Counted from the stretch's first letter, positions 7,032-17,690 are shown. The stretch: DNA of 64,000 nucleotides from Actinostola sp. cb2023 (GCA_033675265.1 JAUJYZ010000285.1:164001-228000), one strand, 5' to 3'. Notes: generated by a model not told the origin, from the letters alone. Numbers and translations are program-made.

Positions 7032-10009
7032 CGGTATAAACAGTTACGAAACAACAGGAGAGTTGTTTTCTCATGAGTGGAAAACCTACGGTACGGAGTA
7101 CGGTACGGAATCGAAGACATCTATTCAACCAATCACAGCGTGCAAAATTATTGCTCAACCAATCAGAATGCTTGGACATGGCACTGATCACCGCACGGCA
7201 CGAATCGTATTGTAACTACTTCCCACTCGTACGAAAACGACTCTAATAACAGTGAATTTTATATAATTCAAACACAAATGAGGACAACTTAATTAATACA
7301 CTGATATCACAAATCTCAGTCGAACATCTGGTCTTTTAACACCTTAGCCCGCAGAGCACGTCGGGATATCACCAACAAGAATTCTGCTCAAGTCACAATG
7401 GACGACGTTCGACAAGAAACAAGGCGATTGATCATGTCCCTCAATTCAACAAAGTATTGTCCCTTCCATAGCTGCCTGGGTATAAGAGGACCCCCTGGCC
7501 CTCCTGGATCTACTGGAAAAAGGGGCCCTCCTGGGCGGCAAGGAAAACATGGTCCAACAGGATCCAAAGGAAGACCAGGTAAACTTAGACTAACACAGCC
7601 ATATTACTTTCAATTATAACATTGGTAGTTGCCTTGGTAACGCTAAGTGTTTGTTTTTTAGGTATCCCTGGAGATCCAGGTAAGCACGGCAAGCAAGGCA
7701 TGATGGGATTGCAGGGTTCCAGTGGACCAAAGGGAATTCAAGGTGACAGAGGAGACAAAGGGAATCCTGGTCCAAGAGGACCACCTGGCTTGTCAATTTC
7801 ACAGCCTGACGTCATCGTCACGCCACCCAGTTTGAATGTCAACGTCAACCAATCAGCATCGTTCTTTTGCTCGGCCTCGGGGAACCCCAAGCCTGAGTTG
7901 TCATGGGAACGAGATGGTAAAGGGGTACCGTCAAAGTGGGTTGTGGATAAGAAAGAGAGACTGTACATCAACTACACTAGATACATTGATGCAGGGGTCA
8001 TGACGTGTGTGGCTAAGAATCTACTGGGTACGATGCGTAAGAATGTGACTTTGGTAGTTCAAGGTGAGGCGTCTATATAGTTACAAATAAAGTACTTTGA
8101 TGATTAGCAGTAGTGATACAGAACCCTTAGGGAGGGGAGGGAAGGTCTATGTCGGGGGTTCATGACTACTATTACCGACTGAGAATTGCCTAATGGAGTC
8201 ACGAGGGTGATTTTCAGTAATAGGTAAGAATCGATTGTTAATAATGCGAAATCCGTTCATTACTCGGCGGGCTGCCTGTGCCACGCCGAGTTCAAAAATG
8301 GGTTTTCTTTTTCTGATGGCCACAAATCGCATGCAACTGGTACTAAGGCGCATGCGGTCTGTGCCGCTGAGGAAACTGAAGGCTCATTGAGCACTTATAG
8401 AGCGTCTTGTTTTATTTAAAGTATAAACTACTACGTTCATCACCAGGTCCTCCCGTCTTCAACAAGGTTCCCAAGACATCGCTTGTGACAACTGCAAATT
8501 GTGACGTAACTATGACGTGTACGGCATACGGGAATCCTAGTCCTGTGATCACGTGGTCCAGGCCTTTCCAGTCTCTCCCTAACCGTACTTCATTGCATAA
8601 CAATGGCACAATGGTTATCAAGGACTTGAATATTCGTGACAGTGGAGCATACGTATGTCACGCAAGGAACAGCTTTGGTGAAATACAGCGCGTGACACAT
8701 CTTTATGTTACGAGTGGCTTCAAACGTCCAGGTATAGACATTGGTAGTGATATATAATGAACACTTTGGTTCAAACGAGAACACAACATAACCAGGTTGA
8801 GTTCGCACCGTGAAGTTCGAGGGCAGAAGGGAGAGGAGGAAGGGGAGAAGTCAGTTAACACGTCAATTAACAAAAGAGGCTAGGAAACTTAGAAAGAAAG
8901 GGAATGAGAAATTAAGAGAGAGAGAGAGAGAAAGAGAGAAAGAAAGAAAGAGAAAACGAAAGGAAGGAGAGGAAATGCAATATGATGTAATTGATTGTTG
9001 ATCGAATTTCATCATTAAGTCAGCGTATATTAAAGTTTTTATATTAATTGTTTTCCAGGGGGACTCGAGAAATCCACAATACTTGATCAATTCGGCAACG
9101 CGAACTATTTTAATACTCTGACTGGTTACTTAGCCCCTGTTCTACAAAGTTCAAGCACAAGTCGCTGGGTAAGATGCTGGCATGCTTCCACAGATGGATG
9201 GGATGTTAAGAAGACATTCCATCCTCAATGCGATGGCAAAGGGCCCACAGTTACCATAGTTCGTCTGGGTCAATTTGTGTTTGGTGGATACACAGATGTA
9301 TCCTGGCATAGTAAGTATTCTATATTTATTGTACATTAGTTTATACGATAGCGATATATGTTAGTGGTGGATACACAGATGTATCCTGGCATAGTAAGTA
9401 ATGTATATTTATTATACATTAGTTTATACGATAGCTATATATCTGTTAGTGGTGGATACACATATGTATCCTGGCATTGCAAGTAATTTATATTTATTGT
9501 ACATAGTTTATATGATAGCTATATCTGTTAGTGGTGGATACACAGATGTATCCTGGCACTTCCTGGCATAGTAAGTAATCTATATTTATTGTACATTAGT
9601 TTATACGATAGCTATATATACATCTGTTAGTTTAAGGATGTCATACGTTTTGGGAAATTTTTGATGTTTTTTTCCTCACATTTGTTTCACAGCCCTCAGT
9701 CAATATTCCTCCCGCTCGTTTCTATATTCTTTGTACAACATCAAAGGATATCAACCACTCAAGCTGAGACTGACAGGACAATACAACCAGTATGCTGTTC
9801 ATAGGGGTATCACATATGGTCCAACATTTGGTGGTGGACATGACCTACACATCTCTAACCATGCATCTAGTAACCAGATTTCATACACAAATCCTTTTTC
9901 ATACCAACCTCCCCCTGGCTGTAGTCATATTGACAGTTCTTGCTCATACTTGGCTGGTAGCTACAAGTTTACTCCTAATGATGTCGAAGTCTTCTATGAG
10001 ATAATCTAA
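5949..10009 (+). CDS. Gene B (complete): type II membrane protein with collagen, two Ig domains and a TLDc domain
   Basis: The coding exons are 5949-6246, 7348-7578, 7662-8063, 8447-8731, 9059-9310 and 9693-10009. All five introns are GT-AG and phase 1, giving one open frame of 594 codons. Residues 1-43 are a basic cytoplasmic tail, 44-60 a single membrane segment (SLVISSLSFVLCLAMFV) and 62-88 a short coiled coil. Cys137 and Cys142 precede about 25 Gly-X-Y triplets (144-221, crossing one exon junction). Ig domain 1 spans roughly 225-310 and Ig domain 2 roughly 311-400, each with Cys-Trp-Cys cores. Residues 406-594 form a TLDc domain ending FTPNDVEVFYEII. The positive residues before the membrane segment and the absence of a cleavable signal imply a type II protein with everything after residue 60 outside the cell. 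Alternative starts are 5913 (12 residues longer), 6006, and the next Met codon, which has a strong Kozak context (ACAATGG) and is also present in C. Its molecular role is not known to me. Confidence 0.85.
6958..7032. repeat. (CAA)n microsatellite
   Basis: About 25 perfect CAA triplets. The same intron position in gene D has expanded into a 560-bp CAA/CAT array (52,998-53,558). Confidence 0.95.
7060..7243. repeat. TA-target MITE family, copy 3 (gene B intron 1)
   Basis: Termini GAGTTGTTTTCTCATGAGTG and CACTCGTACGAAAACGACTC. The orthologous insertion is in intron 1 of C (about 20,752-20,936) and D (53,630-53,780). Confidence 0.75.
7348..7578 (+). CDS. Gene B exon 2: linker and first collagen block
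   Basis: Acceptor CTTTTAACACCTTAG, donor GTAAAC. The frame reads ARRARRD, then MDDVRQETRRLIMSLNSTKY, CPFHSC, then eleven Gly-X-Y triplets from GIRGPPGPPG to GRPG. With this acceptor the exon begins with an RARR furin-type motif. A second AG (CTCAAG before TCACAATGG) is in the same phase and would remove it, so the 5' boundary is uncertain by 63 bp. Confidence 0.75.
7662..8063 (+). CDS. Gene B exon 3: second collagen block and Ig domain 1
   Basis: It is 402 bp, phase 1-1. It continues the Gly-X-Y register (GIPGDPGKHG to GPRGPPG), then [25 protein letters not shown] and an I-set Ig fold: first Cys in FFCSASG, Trp in LSWERDG, second Cys in GVMTCVAKN, and the terminal NVTLVVQ strand. The length is identical in C and D. 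Confidence 0.85.
8064..8446 (+). other. Gene B intron 3
   Basis: Non-coding. It contains a single copy of the sequence (about 8129-8215, GGGGGTTCATGACTACTATT) that has been amplified into a minisatellite in intron 3 of gene C. Confidence 0.75.
8447..8731 (+). CDS. Gene B exon 4: Ig domain 2
   Basis: It encodes GPPVFNKVPKTSL, a Cys pair (VTMTCTAYG and AYVCHARNS), Trp in VITWSRP and the DSGAYVC motif typical of I-set domains. It ends LYVTSGFKRPG at donor GTATAG. The donor is 15 bp further downstream than in C and D, adding five residues. Confidence 0.85.
8732..9058 (+). other. Gene B intron 4
   Basis: Short and unlike intron 4 of C and D. It holds a purine-rich (GA/GAAA) tract at about 8818-8975. 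No coding signal. Confidence 0.7.
9059..9310 (+). CDS. Gene B exon 5: TLDc N-terminal half (divergent paralogue)
   Basis: Acceptor TTTTCCAG, donor GTAAGT. It encodes GGLEKSTILDQFGNANYFN, TGYLAPVLQ, RWVRCWHASTDGW, the FHPQCDGKGPTVTIVRLGQ strand and FGGYTDVSWH. It carries the same TLDc landmarks as A, C and D but many substitutions, in contrast to exons 1-4, which are nearly identical between copies. Confidence 0.85.
9283..9630 (+). repeat. Minisatellite over the exon 5/intron 5 boundary of gene B
   Basis: Four units of roughly 82-98 bp begin GGTGGATACACAGATG at 9283, 9366, 9451 and 9533. Unit 1 is the real end of exon 5. Each unit repeats the last 28 exon bases and the 5' splice site: GTAAGT in units 1, 2 and 4, and a GCAAGT change in unit 3. 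Reading past the first donor meets a stop within ten codons, so later donors would truncate the protein. Confidence 0.85.
9693..10009 (+). CDS. Gene B exon 6: TLDc C-terminal half and stop
   Basis: Acceptor TTTGTTTCACAG. It encodes TLSQYSSRSFLYSLYN, YGPTFGGGHDLHISN, then SCSYLAGSYKFTPNDVEVFYEII and stop TAA at 10007-10009. The final ~70 coding bases plus stop are the seed of the downstream minisatellite. Confidence 0.85.
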
Positions 10010-13000
10010 CCAGATAAGTCATGATGACCATTCTTGCTCATTCTTGGCTGGTAGCTACACGTTTACTCCTAATGATGTTGAAGTCTTCTATGAGATAATC
10101 AGTCTAACCAGATAAGTCATGATGACCATTCTTGCTCATTCTTGGCTGGTAGCTACACATTTACTCCTAATGATGTTGAAGTCTTCTATATGAGATAATC
10201 TAACTAGAAAAGGCATGATGACCATTCTTGCTCATTCTTGGCTGGTAGCTACAAGTTTACTCCTAATGATGTTGAAGTCTTCTATATGAGATAATCTAAC
10301 CAGAAAAGGCATGATAACCATTCTTGCTCATTCTTGGCTGGTAGCTACACGTTTACTCCTAATGATGTTGAAGTCTTCTATGAGATAATCAGTCTAACCA
10401 GATAAGTCATGATGACCATTCTTGCTCATTCTTGGCTGGTAGCTACACGTTTACTCCTAATGATGTTGAAGTCTTCTATATGAGATAATCTAACCAGAAA
10501 AGGCATGATGACCATTCTTGCTCATTCTTGGCTGGTAGCTACAAGTTTACTCCTAATGATGTTGAAGTCTTCCGTATGAGATAATCTAACCAGAGAAGTC
10601 ATGATGACCATTCTTGCTCATTCTTGGCTGGTAGCTACACGTTTACTCCTAATAATGTTGAAGTCTTCTATGAGATCATCTAACCAGATAAGTCATGATG
10701 ACCATTCTTGCTCATTCTTGGCTGGTAGCTACACGTTTACTCCTAATGATGTTGAAGTCTTCTATGAGATATCAGTCTAACCAGATAAGTCATGATGACC
10801 ATTCTTGCTCATTCTTGGCTGGTAGCTACACATTTACTCCTAATGATGTTGAAGTCTTCTATATGAGATAATCTAACTAGAAAAGGCATGATGACCATTC
10901 TTGCTCATTCTTGGCTGGTAGCTACAAGTTTACTCCTAATGATGTTGAAGTCTTCTATATGAGATAATCTAACCAGAAAAGGCATGATAACCATTCTTGC
11001 TCATTCTTGGCTGGTAGCTACACGTTTACTCCTAATGATGTTGAAGTCTTCTATGAGATAATCAGTCTAACCAGATAAGTCATGATGACCATTCTTGCTC
11101 ATTCTTGGCTGGTAGCTTCAAGTTTACTCCTAATGATGTTGAAGTCTTCTATGAGATAATCTAACCAGATAAGTCATGATGACCATTCTTGCTCATTCTT
11201 GGCTGGTAGCTACAAGTTTACTCCTAATGATGTTGAAGTCTTCTATGAGATAATCTAACCAGATAAGTCATGATGACCATTCTTGCTCATTCTTGGCTGG
11301 TAGCTTCAAGTTTACTCCTAATGATGTTGAAGTCTTCTATGAGATAATCTAACCAGATAAGTCATGATGACCATTCTTGCTCATTCTTGGCTGGTAGCAA
11401 CAAGCTTACTCCTAATGATGATGAAGTCTTCCATGAGATAATCTAACCAGATAAGTCATGATGACCATTCTTGCTCATTCTTGGCTGGTAGCTACACGTT
11501 TACTCCTAATGATGTTGAAGTCTTCTATGAGATAATCTAACCAGATTAGTCATGATGACCATTCTTGCTCATTCTTGGCTGGTAGCTACACGTTTACTCC
11601 TAATGATGTTGAAGTCTTCTATATGAGATAATCTAACCAGAAAAGGCATGATGACCATTCTTGCTCATTCTTGGCTGGTAGCTACACGTTTACTCCTAAT
11701 GATGTTGAAGTCTTCTATGAGATAATCTAACCAGATAAGGCATGATGACCATTCTTGCTCATTCTTGGCTGGTAGCTACACGTTTACTCCTAATGATGTT
11801 GAAGTCTTCTATGAGATAATCTAACCAGATAAGTCATGATGACCATTCTTGCTCATTCTTGGCTGGTAGCTACACGTTTACTCCTAATGATGTTGAAGTC
11901 TTCTATATGAGATAATCTAACCAGAAAAGGCATGATGACCATTCTTGCTCATTCTTGGCTGGTAGCTACAAGTTTACTCCTAATGATGTTGAAGTCTTCT
12001 ATATGAGATAATCTAACCAGAAAAGGCATGATGACCATTCTTGCTCATTCTTGGCTGGTAGCTACACGTTTACTCCTAACGATGTTGAAGTCTTCTATAT
12101 GAGATAATCTAACCAGAAAAGGCATGATGACCATTCTTGCTCATTCTTGGCTGGTAGCTACAAGTTTACTCCTAATGATGTTGAAGTCTTCTATATGAGA
12201 TAATCTAACCAGAAAAGGCATGATGACCATTCTTGCTCATTCTTGGCTGGTAGCTACACGTTTACTCCTAATGATGTTGAAGTCTTCTATATGAGATAAT
12301 CTAACCAGAAAAGGCATGATGACCATTCTTGCTCATTCTTTGCTGGTAGCTACACGTTTACTCCTAATAATTATGTTGAATTCTTCTATGAGATAATCTA
12401 ACCAGATAAGTCATGATGACCATACTTGCTCATTCTTGGCTGGTAGCTACACGTTTACTCCTAATAATGTTGAAGTCTTCTATGAGATCATCTAACCAGA
12501 TAAGTCATGATGACCATTCTTGCTCATTCTTGGCTGGTAGCTACACGTTTACTCCTAATAATGTTGAAGTCTTCTATGAGATCATCTAACCAGATAAGTC
12601 ATGATGACCATTCTTGCTCATTCTTGGCTGGTAGCTACACGTTTACTCCTAATGATGTTGAAATCTTCTATGAGATAATCTAACCAGATAAGTCATGATG
12701 ACCATTCTTGCTCATTCTTGGCTGGTAGCTACACGTTTACTCCTAATAATGTTGAAGTCTTCTATGAGATCATCTCACGAGATAAGTCATGATGACCATT
12801 CTTGCTCATTCTTGGCTGGTAGCTACACGTTTACTCCTAATGATGTTGAAGTCTTCTATGAGATAATCTAACCAGATAAGTCATGATGACCATTCTTGCT
12901 CATTCTTGGCTGGTAGCTACAAGTTTACTCCTAATGATGTTGAAGTCTTCTATATGAGATAATCTAACCAGAAAAGGCATGATGACCATTCTTGCTCATT

Positions 13001-15095
13001 CTTGGCTGGTAGCTACACGTTTACTCCTAATGATGTTGAAGTCTTCTATATGAGATAATCTAACCAGAAAAGGCATGATGACCATTCTTGCTCATTCTTT
13101 GCTGGTAGCTACACGTTTACTCCTAATAATTATGTTGAATTCTTCTATGAGATAATCTAACCAGATAAGTCATGATGACCATTCTTGCTCATTCTTGGCT
13201 GGTAGCTACACGTTTACTCCTAATAATGTTGAAGTCTTCTATGAGATCATCTAACCAGATAAGTCATGATGACCATTCTTGCTCATTCTTGGCTGGTAGC
13301 TACACGTTTACTCCTAATAATGTTGAAGTCTTCTATGAGATCATCTAACCAGATAAGTCATGATGACCATTCTTGCTCATTCTTGGCTGGTAGCTACACG
13401 TTTACTCCTAATGATGTTGAAATCTTCTATGAGATAATCTAACCAGATAAGTCATGATGACCATTCTTGCTCATTCTTGGCTGGTAGCTACACGTTTACT
13501 CCTAATAATGTTGAAGTCTTCTATGAGATCATCTCACGAGATAAGTCATGATGACCATTCTTGCTCATTCTTGGCTGGTAGCTACACGTTTACTCCTAAT
13601 GATGTTGAAGTCTTCTATGAGATAATCTAACCAGATAAGTCATGATGACCATTCTTGCTCATTCTTGGCTGGTAGCTACACGTTTACTCCTAATAATGTT
13701 GAAGTCTTCTATGAGATCATCTCACGAGATAAGTCATGATGACCATTCTTGCTCATTCTTGGCTGGTAGCTACACGTTTACTCCTAATAATGTTGAAGTC
13801 TTCTATGAGATAATCTAACCAGATAAGTCATGATGACCATTCTTGCTCATTCTTGGCTGGTAGCTAATCTAACCAGATAAGTCATGATGACCATTCTTGC
13901 TCATTCTTGGCTGGTAGCTACACGTTTACTCCTAATGATGTTGAAGTCTTCTATATGAGATAATCTAACCAGAAAAGGCATGATGACCATTCTTGCTCAT
14001 TCTTGGCTGGTAGCTACACGTTTACTCCTAATAATTATGTTGAATTCTTCTATGAGATAATCTAACCAGATAAGTCATGATGACCATTCTTGCTCATTCT
14101 TGGCTGGTAGCTACACGTTTACTCCTAATAATGTTGAAGTCTTCTATGAGATCATCTAACCAGATAAGTCATGATGACCATTCTTGCTCATTCTTGGCTG
14201 GTAGCTACACGTTTACTCCTAATAATGTTGAAGTCTTCTATGAGATCATCTAACCAGATAAGTCATGATGACCATTCTTGCTCATTCTTGGCTGGTAGCT
14301 ACACGTTTACTCCTAATGATGTTGAAGTCTTCTATGAGATAATCTAACCAGATAAGTCATGATGACCATTCTTGCTCATTCTTGGCTGGTAGCTACACGT
14401 TTTACTCCTAATAATGTTGAAGTCTTCTATGAGATCATCTCACGAGATAAGTCATGATGACCATTCTTGCTCATTCTTGGCTGGTAGCTACACGTTTACT
14501 CCTAATGATGTTGAAGTCTTCTATGAGATAATCTAACCAGATAAGTCATGATGACCATTCTTGCTCATTCTTGGCTGGTAGCTACACGTTTACTCCTAAT
14601 AATGTTGAAGTCTTCTATGAGATCATCTAACCAGAGAAGTCATGATGACCATTCTTGCTCATTCTTGGCTGGTAGCTACACGTTTACTCCTAATAATGTT
14701 GAAGTCTTCTATGAGATAATCTAACCAGATAAGTCATGATGACCATTCTTGCTCATTCTTGGCTGGTAGCAACAAGCTTACTCCTAATGATGATGAAGTC
14801 TTCCATGAGATAATCTAACCAGATAAGTCATGATGACCATTCTTGCTCATTCTTGGCTGGTAGCTACACGTTTACTCCTAATGATGTTGAAGTCTTCTAT
14901 GAGATAATCTAACCAGATTAGTCATGATGACCATTCTTGCTCATTCTTGGCTGGTAGCTACACGTTTACTCCTAATGATGTTGAAGTCTTCTATGAGATA
15001 ATCTAACCAGATTAGTCATGATGACCATTCTTGCTCATTCTTGGCTGGTAGCTACAAGTTTACTCCTAATGATGTTGAAGTCTTCTATATGAGAT
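9935..15095 (+). repeat. ~94-bp minisatellite derived from the 3' end of gene B
   Basis: About 53 tandem units of 94-98 bp follow the stop of gene B directly. The unit (TTCTTGCTCATTCTTGGCTG, GTAGCTACACGTTTACTCC, then GAGATAATCTAACC) equals the last ~70 coding bases of exon 6, the TAA stop and ~25 bp of 3'UTR. Units with TATGAG still encode SCSFLAGSYTFTPNDVEVF-type C-termini plus stop; TATATGAG variants shift the frame. A higher-order period of 759 bp (8 units) is visible between 12,366 and 13,125, marked by the AATAATTATG variant. Confidence 0.95.
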
Positions 15096-15896
15096 TATAA
15101 TATTCATTAATAATTCATAAGCAGACACCCAATCGTTGACCACTATTTGGGTCACATGTCTGCCCTTATATCCCCCAATACAATCTAAAAGTACGGGCAG
15201 GGTTTGAATAGTCAGCAGGGAAAGGGTGGGGTTGATGAATAATAACAATAGATAATTAGATCTACTTAATATGCTAGAAAAAATATAGAATCTTAATAGA
15301 TCTATTAGTATGTTAGAAAAAATATAGAATCTTAATAGATCTATTAAATATTCATCCTAAAAAGAATAGAAAATAAAAATAAAAACATTCACAATTCGCA
15401 AAATATATCATTTATTTCCCAAATTACTAAGGAAATTTCGCCTATAGTTACTTCTAAACTACTTTAAGTTAAAGTTAATCGTACAGTTTTTAAAGATTGC
15501 ATTAGTTGCAACATTATTAATTGTAATGTTCCTCGGTATATTCAAAGATGCTACAACTTCATCTGATACTGATCAATGTCAAAATTGCTGACAAATGGCA
15601 AATTCATATTCGCTAAAGCTTCATCAGATAACCCTGCATAACCCATACTCCCGTCCCTCTTCGGTCTTAAATAAAATGCTTCTACTTAATACATAGTATG
15701 AACAAGATTCTCTGTATATTTTTTACCAAGCAACTGCTGTTTCCAAAATATTGCCTACTCGTCTTCTGTTACATTTTCTCTGGGATCGATCTTTTTGGGT
15801 TTCTTCTGTAACTCCAAGTTTCGTAGCCTCTCTCATCTCGGTATCCAGGGCTTTTCGAAATATACAAAATCTAAAAATTGTAAAAATATATAGAGG

Positions 15897-16031
15897 TTAT
15901 TAGTCGGTTAAGCATCTAATACGGCTGTGTATTTTTACGAGTCATTTGGTATTTTGGCGAGCCTTTAGGCGAGCCAAAATACATGACGAGTAAAAATTCA
16001 CAGCCGTATTAGATGCTTAACCGACTAATAA
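15897..16031. repeat. Foldback repeat in the Crypton-like insertion
   Basis: TTATTAGTCGGTTAAGCATC at the left is the reverse complement of GATGCTTAACCGACTAATAA at the right. Pairing extends through TAATACGGCTGTG to GGCGAG at the centre. It lies in the intron-like space between the two pseudogene exons. Confidence 0.85.
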
Positions 16032-16291
16032 GTTGTTTATTATATATTTTGTCAAAGAAACTAGCTATTTTGGTGAAAGAAAAACAACAAATTACAGTGA
16101 TATTTCTGTACGAGCGCGCGCTAGCCAAAACTGTCAATTTCTCGCACGCTGATTGGTTAATTTTCATCACACGATTCTGCATGAATGATTGGAAAGCCAG
16201 TTTGAAGTAACTACCCAAAATATGGTCCCATATTTCGCGCGTTCTTGTGCATATTTCGTGCGTTCTTTGACAAAAAATATAATAAATATAT

Positions 16292-16331
16292 GTAATATAT
16301 ACAATATGAGCGGCCGATCTGTATTGGGAGA
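16292..16331 (+). repeat. 40-bp inverted repeat, left arm
   Basis: GTAATATATACAATATGAGC through TGTATTGGGAGA. It is the exact reverse complement of 17,113-17,152, and the pair encloses exon 1 of the Crypton-like pseudogene. Confidence 0.85.
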
Positions 16332-17019
16332 CAGTTTTAAATCTCCAAAGCTAGTACAATTAGTTACCTTCGATCATTCTTGTTCAAAATATTCACCGCA
16401 TTCTCCACGTTGATTTCTTGTAGGTGTCTATTTATCCCACACACAATTACGTAAAGTGATTTAGAGGGATAGCGCCTTCCATTCTTGTTAACAACTCCTC
16501 CAACAAATTTCTTCAGCCAAAAGTTAAGTGTATGTGAAGACATTTCTGTTAGATTGATAGTGAGGTCTTCGACGGCTTCAATATCACTGCATGGAAAACC
16601 AACAGTCTCGTGTTTTACTACTTTGTTGCCTCTCACTTTCTGCCACTCTTCAAAAATCTTTACGCTCCATTTCGTAGTGTGCATCCTATTTTTCGGTACG
16701 GTACCTTTCAACCAAACTTCTTCATCATTCAGAGTTTTAGGCTGTCGAAAACTCCGAGCCATCTTTTCTGTTCAGAAGCAAGAATGAACTGAATTTCGAA
16801 ATTGATCTTACCGGTCCAGCAGACCGAGAACAATAGCTACTTCATTAATTAACTGTGTATTACATCACCCCACTCTAGCATTGTTACGATATGAAAGGAT
16901 CAGTAATCAACGTCTTTTTCTTAAGAACAAAGCCATAGAATTCCACAACAGAGTTACATAACTTCAATGTTCGCTTTCAAAGTATCTTAAACTGATTTTT
17001 TTCTATTGTGAGCAAACAA

Positions 17020-17152
17020 TAGCTATATTGATGAATATCATAAGCCATATACAATATTCGCGTCCGATCTGCATTGGGAGATACAATGGCTCGCCTTCGG
17101 CTCGCCATTGTATCTCCCAATACAGATCGGCCGCTCATATTGTATATATTAC
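17020..17152. repeat. Right-end hairpin and 40-bp inverted repeat arm
   Basis: The right end is a near-palindrome centred on GGCTCGCCTTCGGCTCGCC (about 17,089-17,106). Its outer right arm is the exact reverse complement of 16,292-16,331. Confidence 0.8.
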
Positions 17153-17690
17153 TAATCTAACCAGAAAAGGCATGATGACCATTCTTGCTCATTCTTGGCT
17201 GGTAGCTACACGTTTACTCCTAATGATGTTGAAGTCTTCTATGAGATAATCAGTCTAACCAGATAAGTCATGATGACCATTCTTGCTCATTCTTGGCTGG
17301 TAGCTACACGTTTACTCCGGCCTAATGATGTAAAAGTCTTCTATATGAGATAATCTAACCAGAAAAGGCATGATGACCATTCTTGCTCATTCTTGGCTGG
17401 TAGTTACAAATTTACTCCTAATGATGATGAAGTCTTCCATGAGATAATCTAACCAGATAAGTCATGATGACCATTCTTGCTCATTCTTGGCTGGTAGCTA
17501 CACGTTTACTCCTAATGATGTTGAAGTCTTCTATATGAGATAATCTAACCGGAAAAGGCATGATGACCATTCTTGCTCATTCTTGGCTGGTAGCTACACG
17601 TTTACTCCTAATGATGTTGAAGTCTTCTATGAGATAATCAGTCTAACCAGATAAGTCATGATGACCATTCTTGCTCATTCTTGACTGTCA
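17153..17690 (+). repeat. Continuation of the gene B-derived minisatellite
   Basis: About 5.5 further units of the same 94-98 bp repeat on the far side of the insertion. They end at TTCTTGCTCATTCTTGACTG, where sequence homologous to the 5' flank of gene B (from 5690) begins. Confidence 0.9.

Larger units (their letters stand above)
6247..7347 (+). other. Gene B intron 1
   Basis: It contains a (CAA)n tract and a TA-target MITE. At 6656-6663 it holds TTTAATAC, the single-copy empty site for an 8-bp-TSD MITE that is inserted at the same place in genes C and D. No coding signal. Confidence 0.7.
15551..16762 (-). pseudogene. Decayed Crypton-derived (ZMYM/KIAA1958/QRICH1-type) gene, two exons
   Basis: Exon 1 (16,762 down to 16,368) is open and encodes TKWSVKIFEEWQKVRGNK, LNFWLKKFVGGVVNKNG, RRYPSKSLYVIVCGINRHL. 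This is the N-terminal part of the domain shared by ZMYM-type, QRICH1 and KIAA1958 proteins, which derives from Crypton tyrosine recombinases. The donor AAG/GTAACT joins in frame to an acceptor TTTTTAG and exon 2 (15,870 down to 15,551), which begins FCIFRKALDTEMREATKLG as in the family. Exon 2 contains frame disruptions and in-frame stops (after TEDE and near HTMY), so the copy is not functional. The family placement is from memory of conserved motifs. Confidence 0.65.
15096..17152. mobile_element. Composite transposon insertion inside the gene B minisatellite
   Basis: The array stops at GAGAT (15095) and resumes at TAATCTAACC (17153), so about 2,057 bp is an insertion. It contains two minus-strand exons of a Crypton-derived domain, a 135-bp foldback (15,897-16,031) and 40-bp perfect inverted repeats (16,292-16,331 and 17,113-17,152), the right one ending exactly at the junction. 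The first ~150 bp resembles 33,885-34,050, a second copy of the family. No target duplication was evident. Confidence 0.75.

Noticed and set aside
9935..17690. CRISPR-like or multi-exon duplication reading of the 94-bp array
   Set aside because: The units are directly tandem with no spacers, lie in eukaryotic DNA, and contain stop codons without splice sites, so they are a minisatellite and not an array of exons.
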